A program made the position numbers and the translations under genes. Positions 24,840-36,279 of a stretch of 64,000 nucleotides of DNA are shown in pieces; position 1 is the first letter of the stretch, and each line of letters opens with the position of its first letter. The stretch comes from Thinopyrum elongatum. Taxonomy: Eukaryota > Streptophyta > Magnoliopsida > Poales > Poaceae. The notes below the pieces were generated by a model. It ran no database searches and was not told the origin of the DNA. It saw only the letters and a program-made list of their open reading frames with translations. The stretch is from contig CM022303.1 of the NCBI GenBank assembly GCA_011799875.1, positions 191,319,700 to 191,383,699 on the forward strand, given 5' to 3'.

Positions 24840-26960
24840 GACTTAAACAGAAGTTCAAAAATAAAAAATAGTCTTATGTGCTGCTGCGTCCGTGCTAGGT
24901 CTTGTGTCTCGTATGTGTGTTCGCACTCACTGTGTGGGTGCTTTGTGTGTTCCTGTGTGTGTCGTGCTCTTTATGTCTCTGTTCTTCTTCACAAAAGGTT
25001 AACCGTTCCAAAAGCATTTTGCAAGGCCACAATTTTCTTGTGTTACGATCAATTTTTCTGTGTGAGTAATTAGTATGGCCGTAGTCCAATGTCTTGATTT
25101 TTAGCAGGCCAAAATTGTGTTCATTGATCAAATTTGTAGAAATGGAAGGCGCTCGGCTGCAACTCCTTGTGTTACGACCTTGTAGACCAATTTTACCTAG
25201 AGATTCAAATTTAAATAACGGAGAAGTCCAACATTTATTAGAAAGTTGGGAAGGTGAAACTAAAAATATAGTGCAGTTTAAAAAGTTTTTTAAAAAGCAA
25301 AATTTTCCCGTTTCTAAAAAACCTAGAAGTTCAATTAAAATACCGGAGCGGTTCAGTGTTTATAAGAAAACTTGGATTTCTTCAGTTCCTAAAAAATAAA
25401 AACCAAGAAGTTCAAATTAAGATAACACAGAAGTTTGATGGTTATATACCATGAAGAAAAACAAAGCTTCAACTATAACAGTGTTAACTTGAGAAGTTCA
25501 AATTTGATAAAATAGAGAGTTCGAAGAAAATGTTATCGTTGTACTAAAAAAAATCCCATGGATTTTCCCATTATTGAAAAATGATAACCAAAAAGTTCAA
25601 ATTAAAATAACAAAGCAGTTCAATATAGTATAGAAACATTTTTTTCATGGTTTTAAATAACTCTGAGAAGGTCAAATTAAAATCCAGAGCAATTCAAAAA
25701 TATTTTATAAAAAAAGATTTTCTCCGTTTCTATGAAAAAACTAGAAGTTCAAATTTATAAAATGAAGTGGTTCTATGTTTATTTACAAAAAAAAATCCTT
25801 GTTACCAAATAATAAAGCCAAGACTTTCACTTTAAAGAAACGGAGGGTCCGATGTATACAAAAAAAATCAGATTCTTCTCATTTCGCGAAGAAGTAAGTA
25901 TGAAGTTCAATTTCAACAAGTAAAGTATAAAGGATTTTCACCATTTCTAAATAAAAAACTCTCGAAGTTCAAATTAAAATAATAGAACATTCGATTTTAC
26001 TAAAAACTAGGTTATTCCATTACTAAAAAACAAAAGTCCAAATTTAAAAAGGGTGAAGTTTGGTGTATAAAATACTCAGACTTTTCTCGTTACTAAAGAA
26101 TAAAATGAAGAATTTCAAATTTAAATAAAGAACAACTAAAAATTAAATAGAATATGAATAGTGCGATATTACGTTGCATTAAAAGATAGAGGTTTACAAA
26201 AACTTATGAGGATGTTGATATTCTAAAAATGAGGAAGTTGAAAAAAATGAGCAAGAATTTCAAATAAAAAAATTAAGCAAGAAGTTCAAATATAAAAATC
26301 AGATAAGTTCAAATGAAAAAGAAGAACATTTTAAAATAATTTATAAAAAATATTTTCCATGTTCTAAAAAAAATAGAAGTTCAAATTAAAATAATGGTGT
26401 GATTCAACGTTTATGAAAAAACAGCACGTCAAAAACAGAGTGAAGTTCAAACAGACATGCCCGAGAAGTTCGACTACTTCACGCAGTGCATTTCCATTTG
26501 CGATGAAGGCAGAAATCATGATCTCGTCATTTTCTAATTTACTTCAAAAAGGCAGGAATATCATTTGTGTAAGTTCAATTCCTCGGTCGGAGAAAGTTAA
26601 AAAATATATTGTGAGAGAGGTTTGTATAAAAGGAATATCATTTGTGTAACACTCACGAATGGATGAGAAAATTACAAACGAAAATACGTCACAGAAGTTC
26701 AACGTGAAAACAGCAGGAAGTTCAACTACTACACTGAATGAATTTCAGATGAAAAACTTTTAAAAACGTCGTGAGTATGAAAAAATGATCAACACGGGAA
26801 AGTTGCGTGTTTACAGCAGCTTTCCATCGGTATATCACTTGCTCAATTCCGGTGAGTGGATGGAGAGCTATGAGCAAAAAAAGCACGTGAAAAATAGAAT
26901 GAAGTTCAAGTAGACATGCCCAGAAGTTCAAGTTCTTCACGTGGTGCATTTTCAGAGAAC
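24840..26960. repeat. Diverged AAGTTCA motif array
   Basis: GAAGTTCAAAT-like words return every 30-60 bases through about 2 kb of AT-rich DNA. It is the inverse of the TGAACTT array at 1100-1720. Confidence 0.7.
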
Positions 26961-27740
26961 CTGTTTCGCGATAAAGGCAGAACGCATGATCTCGCCGTTT
27001 TCGAAATTACTTGAAAACGGCTAGAAATCAGAGAAAACCATCTACAAGAAAAAGTTTTGCATTTTCCGTAGCTTTCCAACGGTATATTATTTGCCCCATT
27101 CCGATAAAGTTTGTAGAAATTACGGCCAAAAACATTTTTAACCATTTTCGAAATTGACTTCAAACCGTAAGGAATTGGCAGAAACAATGTATACCAAAAA
27201 GTTTTGCATTTCCTCAAGCTTTCCAACGCCATATCATTTGCTGCATTCGGACGTACGGTTAAAAAATTAGCTCGAAAATACGAACTCGGTGGAACTTGTA
27301 CCGTTTTCTAAATTACTTTTAAACCGTTAAAAATTAGAAAAAACTTTCAACATGAAAAAGTAGCGCATTTTCATAAGCTTTCCAACGCCATATCATTTGC
27401 CTCAATTGGATTAGCCGTTTAAAAATGTCATCGAAAATATGAACTCGGCTGTTCGGTTTGCGAAATTTTACGATTTTCCAAATTACTCTTTAACCATAGG
27501 GAATTAGAGAAAACTTTCAACATGTGGAAGGAGCGGTTTTGCAGCAGCTTTCCAATGCCATATTATTTGCCTCATTCCGATAAATGGTTTAGAAATGCAA
27601 TCGGAAATACGATTCACGTTTTGTGTTTGAAGAAAAAACGGTTTTCAAAACTGCCCTTAAACCGCTTACATTTTGCCAAAAATTTAACTTGGGCCATGAT
27701 ACTCGTGTCCATAGCTTTCCAACGGTATATTGCAAGCCCC
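26810..27740. repeat. Diverged tandem repeat around AGCTTTCCAACG
   Basis: AGCTTTCCAACGGTATAT or a close variant occurs near 26817, 27070, 27218, 27378, 27546 and 27711. The last five are spaced about 148-168 bases apart, with similar sequence (ATTACTTTTAAACCGT, GAAAAACTTTCAACATG) between them. Confidence 0.7.
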
Positions 27741-28082
27741 ATTTGGACAATGTTGGCGGAAGTTCAACCTTTCACCAAGGGAAGTTCAGGTCGAACAACT
27801 CGGGCAGTAAAATTGCAACAGACGCTGGTTCATCACGACACGAGAGCAAAATCCGCCAACGAGCGAGATTCCTATTTAAAACAGGCATTTAGTTGCTAAA
27901 AACTGTTTCCAGATTACACTTACATCACATAGAACATGACTGACCAGAATAATTCGCGTGGGGAGACACGGTTGGGAAGATAGCCCGAAGGTCGGGTTCG
28001 TACAGGGAGAAGTTCAGGCCGTGTAACTCAGAAAGTTCAGGTTGTGATTAGAATAATATTCTGATCCCGTGATCAGAATAGT

Positions 28083-28083
<1 letters not shown>

Positions 28084-28144
<61 letters not shown>
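28084..28144. repeat. (TA)n microsatellite
   Basis: About 60 bases of nearly pure TA repeat at the right edge of the TIR element; a shorter TA run (22928-22945) lies at its left edge. The original CACTA-1 intron probably held one TA run that served as target. Confidence 0.8.
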
Positions 28145-28532
28145 CGCCGGACTTTGCAATAGTTAAGGCTCCCTCCTCCGTTCGGTCACCGGAGCCGTCA
28201 TGATCTCCTTTCTCCTTCATTCGGTCACCGGAGCCGTCATGATCTCCTTCCTCCTCCATTGTTGGATCACCGAAGCCGTCATGATCTCCTTCCTCACCAT
28301 CGGTGTCGTTGAGAAACGACAAGGTGATATCACCTCCGTCGCGGATTATATCCCCCAACAACTCTTCTTTTTCCAAGTCTCTGTCCATAGTTTCTGCAAA
28401 TATTACAACATGGCAATATACAACCATGAGAGATGGATTAGTGGCAAACATAGACCTAATCACAACAAGAAATCATATGCATATGAGCAATGGATTAGTG
28501 GCAAACATCATGCAAAGTTCACAAGTTTTATA

Positions 28533-28968
28533 ACAGTCAGTTTCAGACGATCGTCGAGGACTCCTCTCCCCTCATGTCTGAGTTATCGGGGATATGTTGA
28601 ATTCCTAAGAGAGTTAGGCGTGTTCTAACGCGGCACTACACGATATAGGTGAAGGGGGATAACATCCGGGAATGTTTTCCTGAAGTCTGCATTTTCGGAC
28701 AGATGAACCGAAGGGGGACGGTTCCAGGTTCGCTATGCTAGCTGCTTGTGACAGTCAGTTTCAGACAATCGTCGAGGACTCCTCCCCCCTCATGTCTGAG
28801 TTATCGGGGATATGTTGAATTCCCGAGAGAGTTAGGGGTGTTCTAACGCGGCACTACACGATATAGGTGAAGGGGGATAACATCCGGGAATGTTTTCCCG
28901 AAGTCTGCATTTTCGGACAGATGAACCAGAGGGGGACGGTTCTAGGTTCGCTATGCTAGCTGCTTCTC
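28533..28968. repeat. 218-bp tandem duplication in CACTA-1
   Basis: Two units, from ACAGTCAGTTTCAGAC at 28533 and 28751, each running through CTCATGTCTGAGTTATCGGG to GCTATGCTAGCTGCTT, differ at only a few positions. They lie just upstream of the first ORF1 coding exon. Confidence 0.85.
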
Positions 28969-29094
28969 CTCTCTCATGGTCGTCGATTTTCATATATAAA
29001 TTATTTTCATCGGAGTTACGGTTAATTTTCTACTTTGTTAGATGATCGCCATTGATCTATATAGTTCTAAATGGAGACACTTTGTTACAAACAT

Positions 29095-29410
29095 ATGAAC
29101 ATAAAAAATTCTATGTTACATCAATATATCCATCCATCCATACATATGAACATACAAATAATTTTAAGAAAAACAATTCTATGAACATAAAAAATTCTAA
29201 CTTTGTTACAAATATATGAACATAAAAAACTCTATGTTACATCAATCCATCCATCCATCCATACATATGAACATATGAACATACAAAAAAATGTAAGATT
29301 TTTTTTTCTATGAACATTAAAAATTCTAACTTTGTTACAAACATATGAACATATGAACATATACATCAATCCATCCATCCATACATATGAATATATGAAC
29401 ATATATGAAC
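29095..29410. repeat. About 120-bp tandem repeat with (ATCC)n
   Basis: ATGTTACATCAAT, then (CCAT)n, CATACATATGAACAT and CTAACTTTGTTACAAA recur with a 120-base period about 2.5 times, probably in the 5' intron of ORF1. Confidence 0.7.
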
Positions 29411-29640
29411 TTTGTTAAAAAAATGCAAGGGCAGGGGCAGGGGCGGCGGCGGCGGCGGGGGCTGTGCAGGGCAGCGGCGGCGGCGGCAGCGCAGGGGAAG
29501 GGGGTGAGCTCACTGGGGTGGCGCGTCGGGGCAGGAAGCGGTGGTGTCGGGGCAGGGCTCGATGACGACGGGAGCGACGGCGACGAGGAGCAGCCTGGGG
29601 GCATCGGGGAGAAGAAGAACTGAGCTTTCGAGGAGCTGCT
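29410..29640 (-). other. GC-rich leader of CACTA-1 ORF1
   Basis: Directly downstream (minus strand) of a TATA motif at 29650-29656 lies a GC-rich GGC/CCG trinucleotide-rich block. CACTA ORF1 transcripts commonly start with such a leader. Whether it is coding is unclear; the frames in it are low-complexity Pro/Ala/Ser. Confidence 0.4.
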
Positions 29641-29649
29641 AAGTGCTGC

Positions 29650-29656
29650 TTATATA
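29650..29656 (-). promoter_or_regulatory. TATA box for CACTA-1 ORF1
   Basis: GTGTATATAAGCAG on the minus strand, about 1.26 kb of leader and intron before the ATG at 28388. Inferred from motif and position only. Confidence 0.45.
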
Positions 29657-29675
29657 CACAAAGCATTGGTCCTGG

Positions 29676-29730
29676 TTGGTAGCACCAACCGGGACGAAAG
29701 GCCCCCTTTCGTCCCGGTTGGTGCCACCAA
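29676..29730. repeat. Near-perfect 26-bp hairpin with CCC loop
   Basis: The arm 29676-29701 (TTGGTAGCACCAACC...AAAGG) pairs with 29705-29730 at 25 of 26 positions, leaving a 3-base loop at 29702-29704. It is part of a CACTA subterminal-type repeat block (29660-29830) of AACCGGGAC/GTCCCGGTT words. Confidence 0.85.
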
Positions 29731-29845
29731 CCGGGACTAAAGGTCAATTTCAGCAGCCCAAAGGGCGGGAAGCAAAGACCCTTTGGTCCCGGTTGGAGCC
29801 ACTAACTGGGACCAAAGGGCTAGTACTGCCGTAGCCACATGTTTA

Positions 29846-29888
29846 GTCCCACCTCGCTAGTTGAGAGGCGTGTGCACTGGTTTATAAG
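29846..29888 (+). promoter_or_regulatory. snRNA-type promoter motif (USE plus TATA) in CACTA-1
   Basis: GTCCCACCTCG at 29846-29856 differs by one base from the plant snRNA upstream sequence element RTCCCACATCG. After exactly 24 bases comes TTTATAAG (29881). That USE-TATA distance is the one of plant pol III U6/U3 promoters; pol II snRNA genes have about ten bases more. A start would fall near 29910, and an eight-T run at 30052-30059 could stop pol III after about 150 nt. Confidence 0.45.
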
Positions 29889-30059
29889 CCCTGCTGCGAC
29901 AGTGCTATCGAACTCCTTTCTATTGCAGGCAGTACATGCCTAAACTTTGTCAATGCCCTGTTGGGCCTGTTGGGCCCGCGGGCCTGCATCCTGGCCCATG
30001 TACAGATGGGTTTCTAGTCGTATGCAGGCCGTGGTGGCCTAGTAGGCGGCATTTTTTTT

Positions 30060-30360
30060 AGGAAAATTCTTTTTAGTTCATTATTTTTAGTCAATGTCTT
30101 TTTAGTTAATATTTTAGTTGATTCTTTTTAGTTCATTCTTTTTAGTTAATATTTTAGTTGATTCTTTTTAGTTCATTCTTTTTAACAAATAAATACTTTG
30201 ATAATTTTAGTTAATATTATTTTGATTCTTTTTAGTTGATTCTTTTTGCTATTGAAGAATATTATATTTAATTGATTCTTTTTAGTTCATTCTTTTTGCT
30301 ATTAGAGTTTTATAAAAGCTTTTTAATTCATTCTTTTTGCTATTAGTTCATTCTTTGAGC
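30060..30360. repeat. Low-complexity TTCTTTTTAGTTGA repeats
   Basis: Short, irregular tandem words TTCATTCTTTTTAGTT and GTTAATATTTTAG fill about 300 bases downstream of the TNP2 gene end; no gene. Confidence 0.7.
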
Positions 30361-30905
30361 TAAATGACCCTGAAATTGAAAAGCAGTACAAATGAACTCT
30401 GAAAAGGTTGAAAGTTGGCATGGTATCATCATTTCACCCACATAGCATGTGCTAAAAAGTTGAGAGGGTTACGGCAAAAACTAGATGCACTTCGTGTGCA
30501 AAATGGACAATCTCTTTCGAAGTATCAGGGTTTCGGACGAAAACTCATCTGTTACAAAGGCATTTCATTTTTTTAACTTATTTCAACTCCAGACTTTTTG
30601 TGCGTTCAACATGCACCATTCAAAGCCACATCATCAACTTTCAACCCTTTCTGACTTCATTTGCTATTTTTCATGCATTTACTGATTTTTTTAGCTAAAT
30701 GACCCTGAAATTGAAAAGCAGTACAAATGAACTCTGAAAAGGTTGAAAGTTGGCATGGTATCCTCATTTCACCCACATAGCATGTGCTAAAAAGTTGAGA
30801 GGGTTACGGCAAAAACTGGATGCACTTCGTGTACAAAATGGACAATCTCTTTCGAAGTATCAGGGTTTCGGACGAAAACTCATCTGTTACAAAAGGCATT
30901 TCATT
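30357..30905. repeat. Direct repeat, 334-bp period
   Basis: About 210 bases starting AGCTAAATGACCCTGAAATT at 30357 return almost unchanged at 30691, including GCATGGTATC and GAAGTATCAGGGTTTCGG. Between them is about 120 bases of unrelated sequence. It lies just after the TNP2 stop codon. Confidence 0.85.
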
Positions 30906-30989
30906 TCTTGACATGTAACTACGGTGATATTCTAGATAAAAGCCATCATCAGAATAGTTGTGGAGAGAAAGTCTTCACTTTTTCTTCGC

Positions 30990-33262
30990 CTATGTCCCTT
31001 GCTTATTGCGCCGTAACCATGGATAATCTTCATCGTTTAACAGGGTGCTTGGGTCAGCCTTCACTTTGAAGGGAGGAATTTCATGAAACTTTTCATAATC
31101 TTCAGACATGTTTATCTTGCCCTCCACTCCCACGATGTCTCTTTTCCCTGAAAGAACTATGTGGCGCTTTGGCTCATCGTATGATGTATTCGCTTCCTTA
31201 TCTTTTCTTTTTCTCGGTTTGGTAGACATGTCCTTCACATAGAAAACCTGCGCCACATCATTGGCTAGGACGAATGGTTCGTCTGTATACCCAAGATTGT
31301 TCAGATCCACTGTTGTCATTCCGTACTGTGGGTTTACCTGTACCCCGCCTCGTGACAGATTGATCCATTTGCACCGAAACAAAAGGGACCTTAAAATCAT
31401 GTCCATAGTCAAGTTCCCATATGTCCACTATGTAACCAAAATATGTGTCCTTTCCCCTCTTGGCTGCTGCATCAAAGCAGACACCACTATTTTGGTTGGT
31501 GCTCTTTTGATCTTGGGCGATCATGTAAAATGTATTCCCATTTATCTTGTACCCTTTGAAAGTCAATACAGTCGAAGATGGTGTCCTAGCCAATGAGTAC
31601 AGCTCATCTCCAACAGTAGTGTTACCCATGAGATGTGTTTGCAACCAACTACTGAAAGTCCTGGTGTGTTCACATGTAATCCAGTCGTCACACTGCTCCG
31701 GGTGTTTGGAGCGTAGAATATTCTTGTGTTGGTTGACATACGGGATCACCAAGGTAGAATTCTGTAAAACTGTGTAGTGTGCTTGAGCCCAAGAATGCCC
31801 GTCCCTACATATTATTGAGTCCGCTCCTAGCGTGCCTTTTCCAGTCAGTCTCGCCTCATACCGTGATTGAGGGACACCAATCGGCTTAAGGTCAGGAATG
31901 AAGTCAACACAAAACCCAATGACCTCCTCTGTTTGCCAGCCCATGGAGATGCTTCCTTCTGGCCTAGCACGGTTACGAACATATTTCTTTAAGACTCCCA
32001 TGAACCTCTCAAATGGGAACATATTGTGTAGAAATACAGGACCCAGAATGGCAATCTCGTCGACTAGATGAACTAGGACGTGCGTCATGATACTGAAGAA
32101 GGATGGTGGGAACACCAGCTCGAAACTGACAAGACATTGCACCAAATCATTCTTTAACTTTGGTAGGGTTTCTAGATCGATTACCTTCTGAGAGATTGCA
32201 TTGAGGAATGCACATAGCTTCACAATGGCTAATCGAACGTTTTCGGTAGAAGCCCCCTCAATGCAACCAGAAGCAGTTGCGTCATAAGAACGTGGCAGTC
32301 ATGAGACTTTAGGTTCTGGAACTTTTTCTCTGGGATATTTATTATTCCCTTTATATTCGACGAGAAGCCAGACGGGACCTTGATACTGAGCATGCATTCA
32401 AAGAAGATTTCCTTCTCTTCTTTGGTAAGAGCGTAGCTGGCAGGACCCTGATACTGCTTTGGATGCATGCCGTCTTTTTCGTGCACATGTTGCTAGTCCT
32501 CCCGTGTCTCTGGTGTATCTTTTGTCTTCCCATACACGCCCAAGAAGCCTAGCAGGTTCACGCAAAGATTCTTCGTCACATGCATCACGTCGATTGCAGA
32601 GCGGACCTCTAGGTCTTTCCAATAGGGTAGGTCCCAAAATATAGATTTCTTCTTCCACATGGGTGCGCGTCCCTCAGCGTCATTCAGAACAGATAGTCCG
32701 CCAGGACCCTTTCCAAAGATTACTTGTAAATCCTTGACCATATCAAGTATGTGATCACTAGTATGGAGGGCGGGCTTGTTCCGGTGATCCGCCTCACCTT
32801 TGAAATGCTTGCCTTTCTTTCGACAATGATGGTTGGTCGGAAGAAATCGATGAGGTCCCAGGTACACATTCTTCCTGCATTTGTCCAAATATATACTTTC
32901 GATGTCATCTAAACAGTGCGTGCATGCATGGTATCCCTTGTTTGTCTGTCCTGAAAGGTTACTGAGAGCAGGCCAATCATTGATGGTTACAAACAGCAAT
33001 GCATGTAGGTCAAATTCCTCCTGATTGTGCTCATCCCACACACGTACACCTTTTTCATTCCACAGCTGTAAAAGTTCTTCAACTAATGGCCTTATGTACA
33101 CATCAATGTCGTTGCCGGGTTGCTTAGGGCCTTGGATGAGCACTGGCATCATAATGAACTTCCGCTTCATGCACAACCAAGGAGGAAGATTATAGATACA
33201 TAGAGTCACGGGCCAGGTGCTATGATTGCTACTCTGCTCCCCAAAAGGATTAATGCCATCTG
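30990..33262 (-). pseudogene. CACTA-1 transposase (TNP2-like), C-terminal two thirds
   Basis: Continues the transposase from 58375 across the Copia-1 insertion (GLSAD joins to GINPFGEQSSNHSTWPV). Blocks visible: transposase_21-type sequence (FDLHALLFVTINDWPALSNL, HYAC-type segment, then DVMHVTKNLCVNLLGFLG), a DUF4218-like block (MTHVLVHLVDEIAILGPVF, FERFMGVLKKYVRNRARPEG) and a DUF4216-like block (NTFYMIAQDQKS, CFDAAAKRGKDTYFGYIVDI, GYTDEPFVLANDVAQVFYV). Ends RRNKQGT at stop 30990. Disabled by TAG at 32493-32495, a 1-base loss near 32245 before LAIVKLCAFLN, and a 1-base shift near 31390 after DFKVP. The protein cuts and joins CACTA ends in intact elements. Confidence 0.85.
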
Positions 33263-35012
33263 TGAAGGAAATATGCCCTAGAGGCAATAATAAAGTTGTT
33301 ATTTTTATATTTCCTTATTCATGATAAAGGTTTATTATTCATGCTAGAATTGTATTGATCGAAAACTTAAATACATGTGTGAATACATAAACAAATACCG
33401 TGTCCCTAGTAAGCCTCTACTAGACTAGCTCGTTGATCAAAGATGGTTAGGGTTTCCTAACCATAGACATGTGTTGTCATTTGATAATGGGATCACATCA
33501 TTAGGAGAATGATGTGATGGAAAAGACCCATCTGTTAGCTCAGCATATTGATCGTTCATTTTATTGCTATTGCTTTCTTCATGTCAAATACATATTCCTT
33601 CGACTATGAGATTATGCAACTCCCGGATACCGGAGGAATACCTTGTGTGCTATCAAACATCATAACATAACTGGGTGATCATAAAGATGCTCTATAGGTA
33701 TCTCCGAAGGAGTTTGTTGAGTTGGCATAGATCAAGATTAGGATTTGTCACTCCGAGTATCGGAGAGGTATCTCTGGGCCCTCTCGGTAATACACATCAT
33801 AAGAAGCCTTGCAAGCAAAGTGACTAATGAGTTAGTTATAGGATGATGTATTACGGAACGAGTAAAGAGACTTGCCGGTAACGAGATTGAACTAGGTATG
33901 AAGATACCAACGATCGAATCTCGGGCAAGTAACATACCGATGGACATAGGGAATTACGTATGTTATCATAACGGTTCGACCGATAAAGATCTTCATAGAA
34001 TATGTAGGAGCCAATATGGGCATCCAGGTTCCGCTATTGGTTAATCACCGGAGAGATGTCTCGATCATGTCTACATAGTTCTCAAACCCGTAGGGTCCGC
34101 ACGCTTAACGTTCGATGACGATATAGTATTATATGAGTTATGTGATTTGGTGACCGAATGTTGTTCAGAGTCCCGGATGAGATCACGGACATGATGAGGA
34201 GTCTCGAAATGGTTGAGAGGTAAAGATCGATATATAGGACGATGGTGTTTGGACACCAGAAGTGTTTCGGGTGATACCAGGTACTTGTTGGGTCACCGGA
34301 AGGAGTTCCGGGCAACCCCGGCAAAGCAATGGGCTTAATGGGCCAAGTGAAGGAACACACCAACCCACAAGGGGCTGGTGCGCCCCCTATAGGTGGCCAG
34401 CCCTAGGGGAGAGAAGGAAAGAGGGGACTAGGTCTCCCCCATCCTTCCCTCTCCCCCTCTTTCCTTCCCCCTTGGGGAATACATGGCAGGGGGCGCAGGG
34501 CTGGGCAGGAGCCCTAGTGGCCGGCGGCCAGCCCTAGGGCACGCCCTGGCTGCCTCCCCTCCCCCACCTATATAAATATATGGGGAGGGGGCGCCACACA
34601 AGGACACACAACATTGTCTTAGCCGTGTGCGGCGCCCCCGTCCCCCGTTTACACCCCCGGTCATATTTTTCGTAGTGCTTAGGCGAAGCCCTGCGGAGAT
34701 AGCTTCACCATCACCGTCACCACACCATCGTGCTGTCGGAACTCATTCACTACCTCGCCATCTTGCTGGATCAAGAAGGTGGAGGATGTCATCGAGCTGA
34801 ACGTGTGCTGAACGCGGAGGTGCCGTACATTCGGTGCTCGATCGGTTGGAACGCGAAGAAGTTTGACTACATCAACCGCGTTGTCAAACGTTTCTGCTTA
34901 AGGTCTATGAGGGTACGTAGACACACTCTCCCCTCTCATTGCTATGCATCTCCTTGATAGAACTTGCGTGTGCGTAGAATTTTTTTTGTTTTCCATGCAA
35001 CGTTTCCCAACA
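33263..35012 (+). repeat. Copia-1 5' LTR
   Basis: 1,750 bases from TGAAGGAAAT to CCCAACA. A TATA motif (TATAAATATA, 34571-34580) precedes the likely transcription start near 34605. Confidence 0.93.
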
Positions 35013-35013
35013 G

Positions 35014-35029
35014 TGGCATCAAAGCCAGG
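35014..35029 (+). promoter_or_regulatory. Copia-1 primer binding site
   Basis: TGGCATCAAAGCCAGG starts two bases after the LTR. It resembles the initiator-tRNA-Met complement TGGTATCAGAGC with two changes. Confidence 0.75.
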
Positions 35030-36279
35030 TTTATGCGTAGATGATATGCACGAGTAGAACACAAAGAAGTTGTGGGCGGTGATGTTCATACTGCTTACCA
35101 CCAATGTCTTATTTTGATTCGGCGGCATTGTGAGACGAAGCGGCCCGGACCAACCTTACATGTCCACGTACATGAGACCGGTTCCACCGACTGACATGCA
35201 ACTTGTTTTGCATAAAGGTGGCTGGCGGGTGTGTGTTTCTCCTACTTTAGTTGAATCGAATTTGACTATGGCTGGTCCTTGAAGACGGTTAAAACAGCAA
35301 ACTTGATAAATCATCGTTGTGGTTTTTGCGTAGGTAAGAACGGTTCTTGCTAGAAGCCCATAGCAGCCACGTAAAACTTGCAATAACAAAGTAGAGGACA
35401 TCTAACTTGTTTTTGCAGGGCATGTTGTGATGTGATATGGTCAAGACATGATGTGATATACGTTATTGTATGAGATGATCATGTTTTATAAATTATCAGC
35501 AACCGGTAGGAGCCTTATGGTTGTCTCTTTATTGTATGAAATGCAAACGCCATGTAATTGCTTTACTTTATTGCTATGCGTTAGCAATAGTTGTAGAAGC
35601 AATAGTTGGCGAGAAGACCACGACGCTACGATGGAAATCAAGGTGTCGAGCCGGTGACGATGGAGATCACGACGATGCTTTGGAGATGGAGATCAAAAGC
35701 ACAAGATGATGATGGCCATATCATGTCACATATTTTGATTGCATGTGATGTTTATCCTTTATGCATCTTATTTTGCTTAGAACGGCGATAGCATTATAAG
35801 ATGATCCCTTCACTAAATTTCAAGATAAAGTGTTCTCCCCGAGTATGCACCGTTGCCAAAGTTCGTCGTTTCGAAGCACCATGTGATGATCGGGTATGAT
35901 AGACTCTACGTTCACATACAACGGGTGTAAGATAGTTTTGCACATGCAGAATACTTGGGTTAAACTTGACGAGCCTAGCATGTACAGACATGGTCTCGTA
36001 ACACTGGAGACCGAAAGGTCGAACATGAGTCTTATAGTAGATATGATCAACATAGAGATGTTCACCATTGATGACTACCCCATCTCACGTGATGATAGGA
36101 CATGGGTTAGTTGATTTGGATCATGTATCACTTAGATAACTTGAGGGATGTTAATTTAAGTGGGAGTTCATTAGTAATTTGATTAATTGAACTTAAATTT
36201 ATCAAGAACTTAGTCTTAATAGTTTTGCATATCTATGTTGTAGATCAATAGCTCATGATATAGCTCCCCTATTTTTGAT
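35030..36279 (+). other. Copia-1 untranslated leader
   Basis: About 1.25 kb between primer binding site and gag. Only short frames with stops are seen; no gene recognised. Confidence 0.6.

Larger units (their letters stand above)
22951..28082. mobile_element. 5.1-kb TIR element, Mutator-like candidate, inserted in (TA)n of a CACTA-1 intron
   Basis: About 40-bp inverted termini begin ACTATTCTGATCCCAGGATC on the left and ACTATTCTGATCACGGGATC on the right; the termini are themselves nearly palindromic (ATTCTGATC..GATCAGAAT). Both sides abut TA microsatellites, which hides the target duplication. The interior has a GC-rich block (22990-23690), an AT-rich middle with many AAGTTCA motifs, and 150-168-bp tandem units near the right end. 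No transposase was recognised; short open frames in the GC-rich block have no known motif. Confidence 0.6.
19407..28388 (-). pseudogene. CACTA-1 ORF1 (transposon-associated protein with Ulp1/C48-like C-terminus), degenerate
   Basis: Likely exons (minus): about 28146-28393 (ATG 28386-28388, acidic repeats EEGDHDGSGD), 20444-22857 (QDERFTIKEV, PKRTKDTFVHQCGVVVRD, then a proline-rich tract), 20188-20361, 19997-20107, 19849-19915, 19640-about 19730, 19407-about 19553. The last exons form a Ulp1-like cysteine protease fold: FHFILLSIKIDG with the histidine, LDSRRKDPKDYADM with the aspartate, then NNLYGYYVCEFIRH. Related CACTA proteins normally have Cys where Tyr stands (codon 19712-19714). Further damage: in-frame TAG at 21183-21185, a frameshift near 20870, and a TGA near 20345 where EWK is expected. 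The first intron carries the TIR element at 22951-28082. Exon borders are inferred from splice motifs and homology in memory. Confidence 0.7.

Noticed and set aside
29335..29747. Possible coding start of CACTA-1 ORF1 in the GC-rich block
   Set aside because: Low-complexity Pro/Ser/Ala; the acidic exon starting at 28388 is the first supported coding part.
33738..34664. Frames in the Copia-1 LTR (and counterparts in the 3' LTR)
   Set aside because: Same frames appear in both LTRs, on the antisense strand, with no protein similarity.
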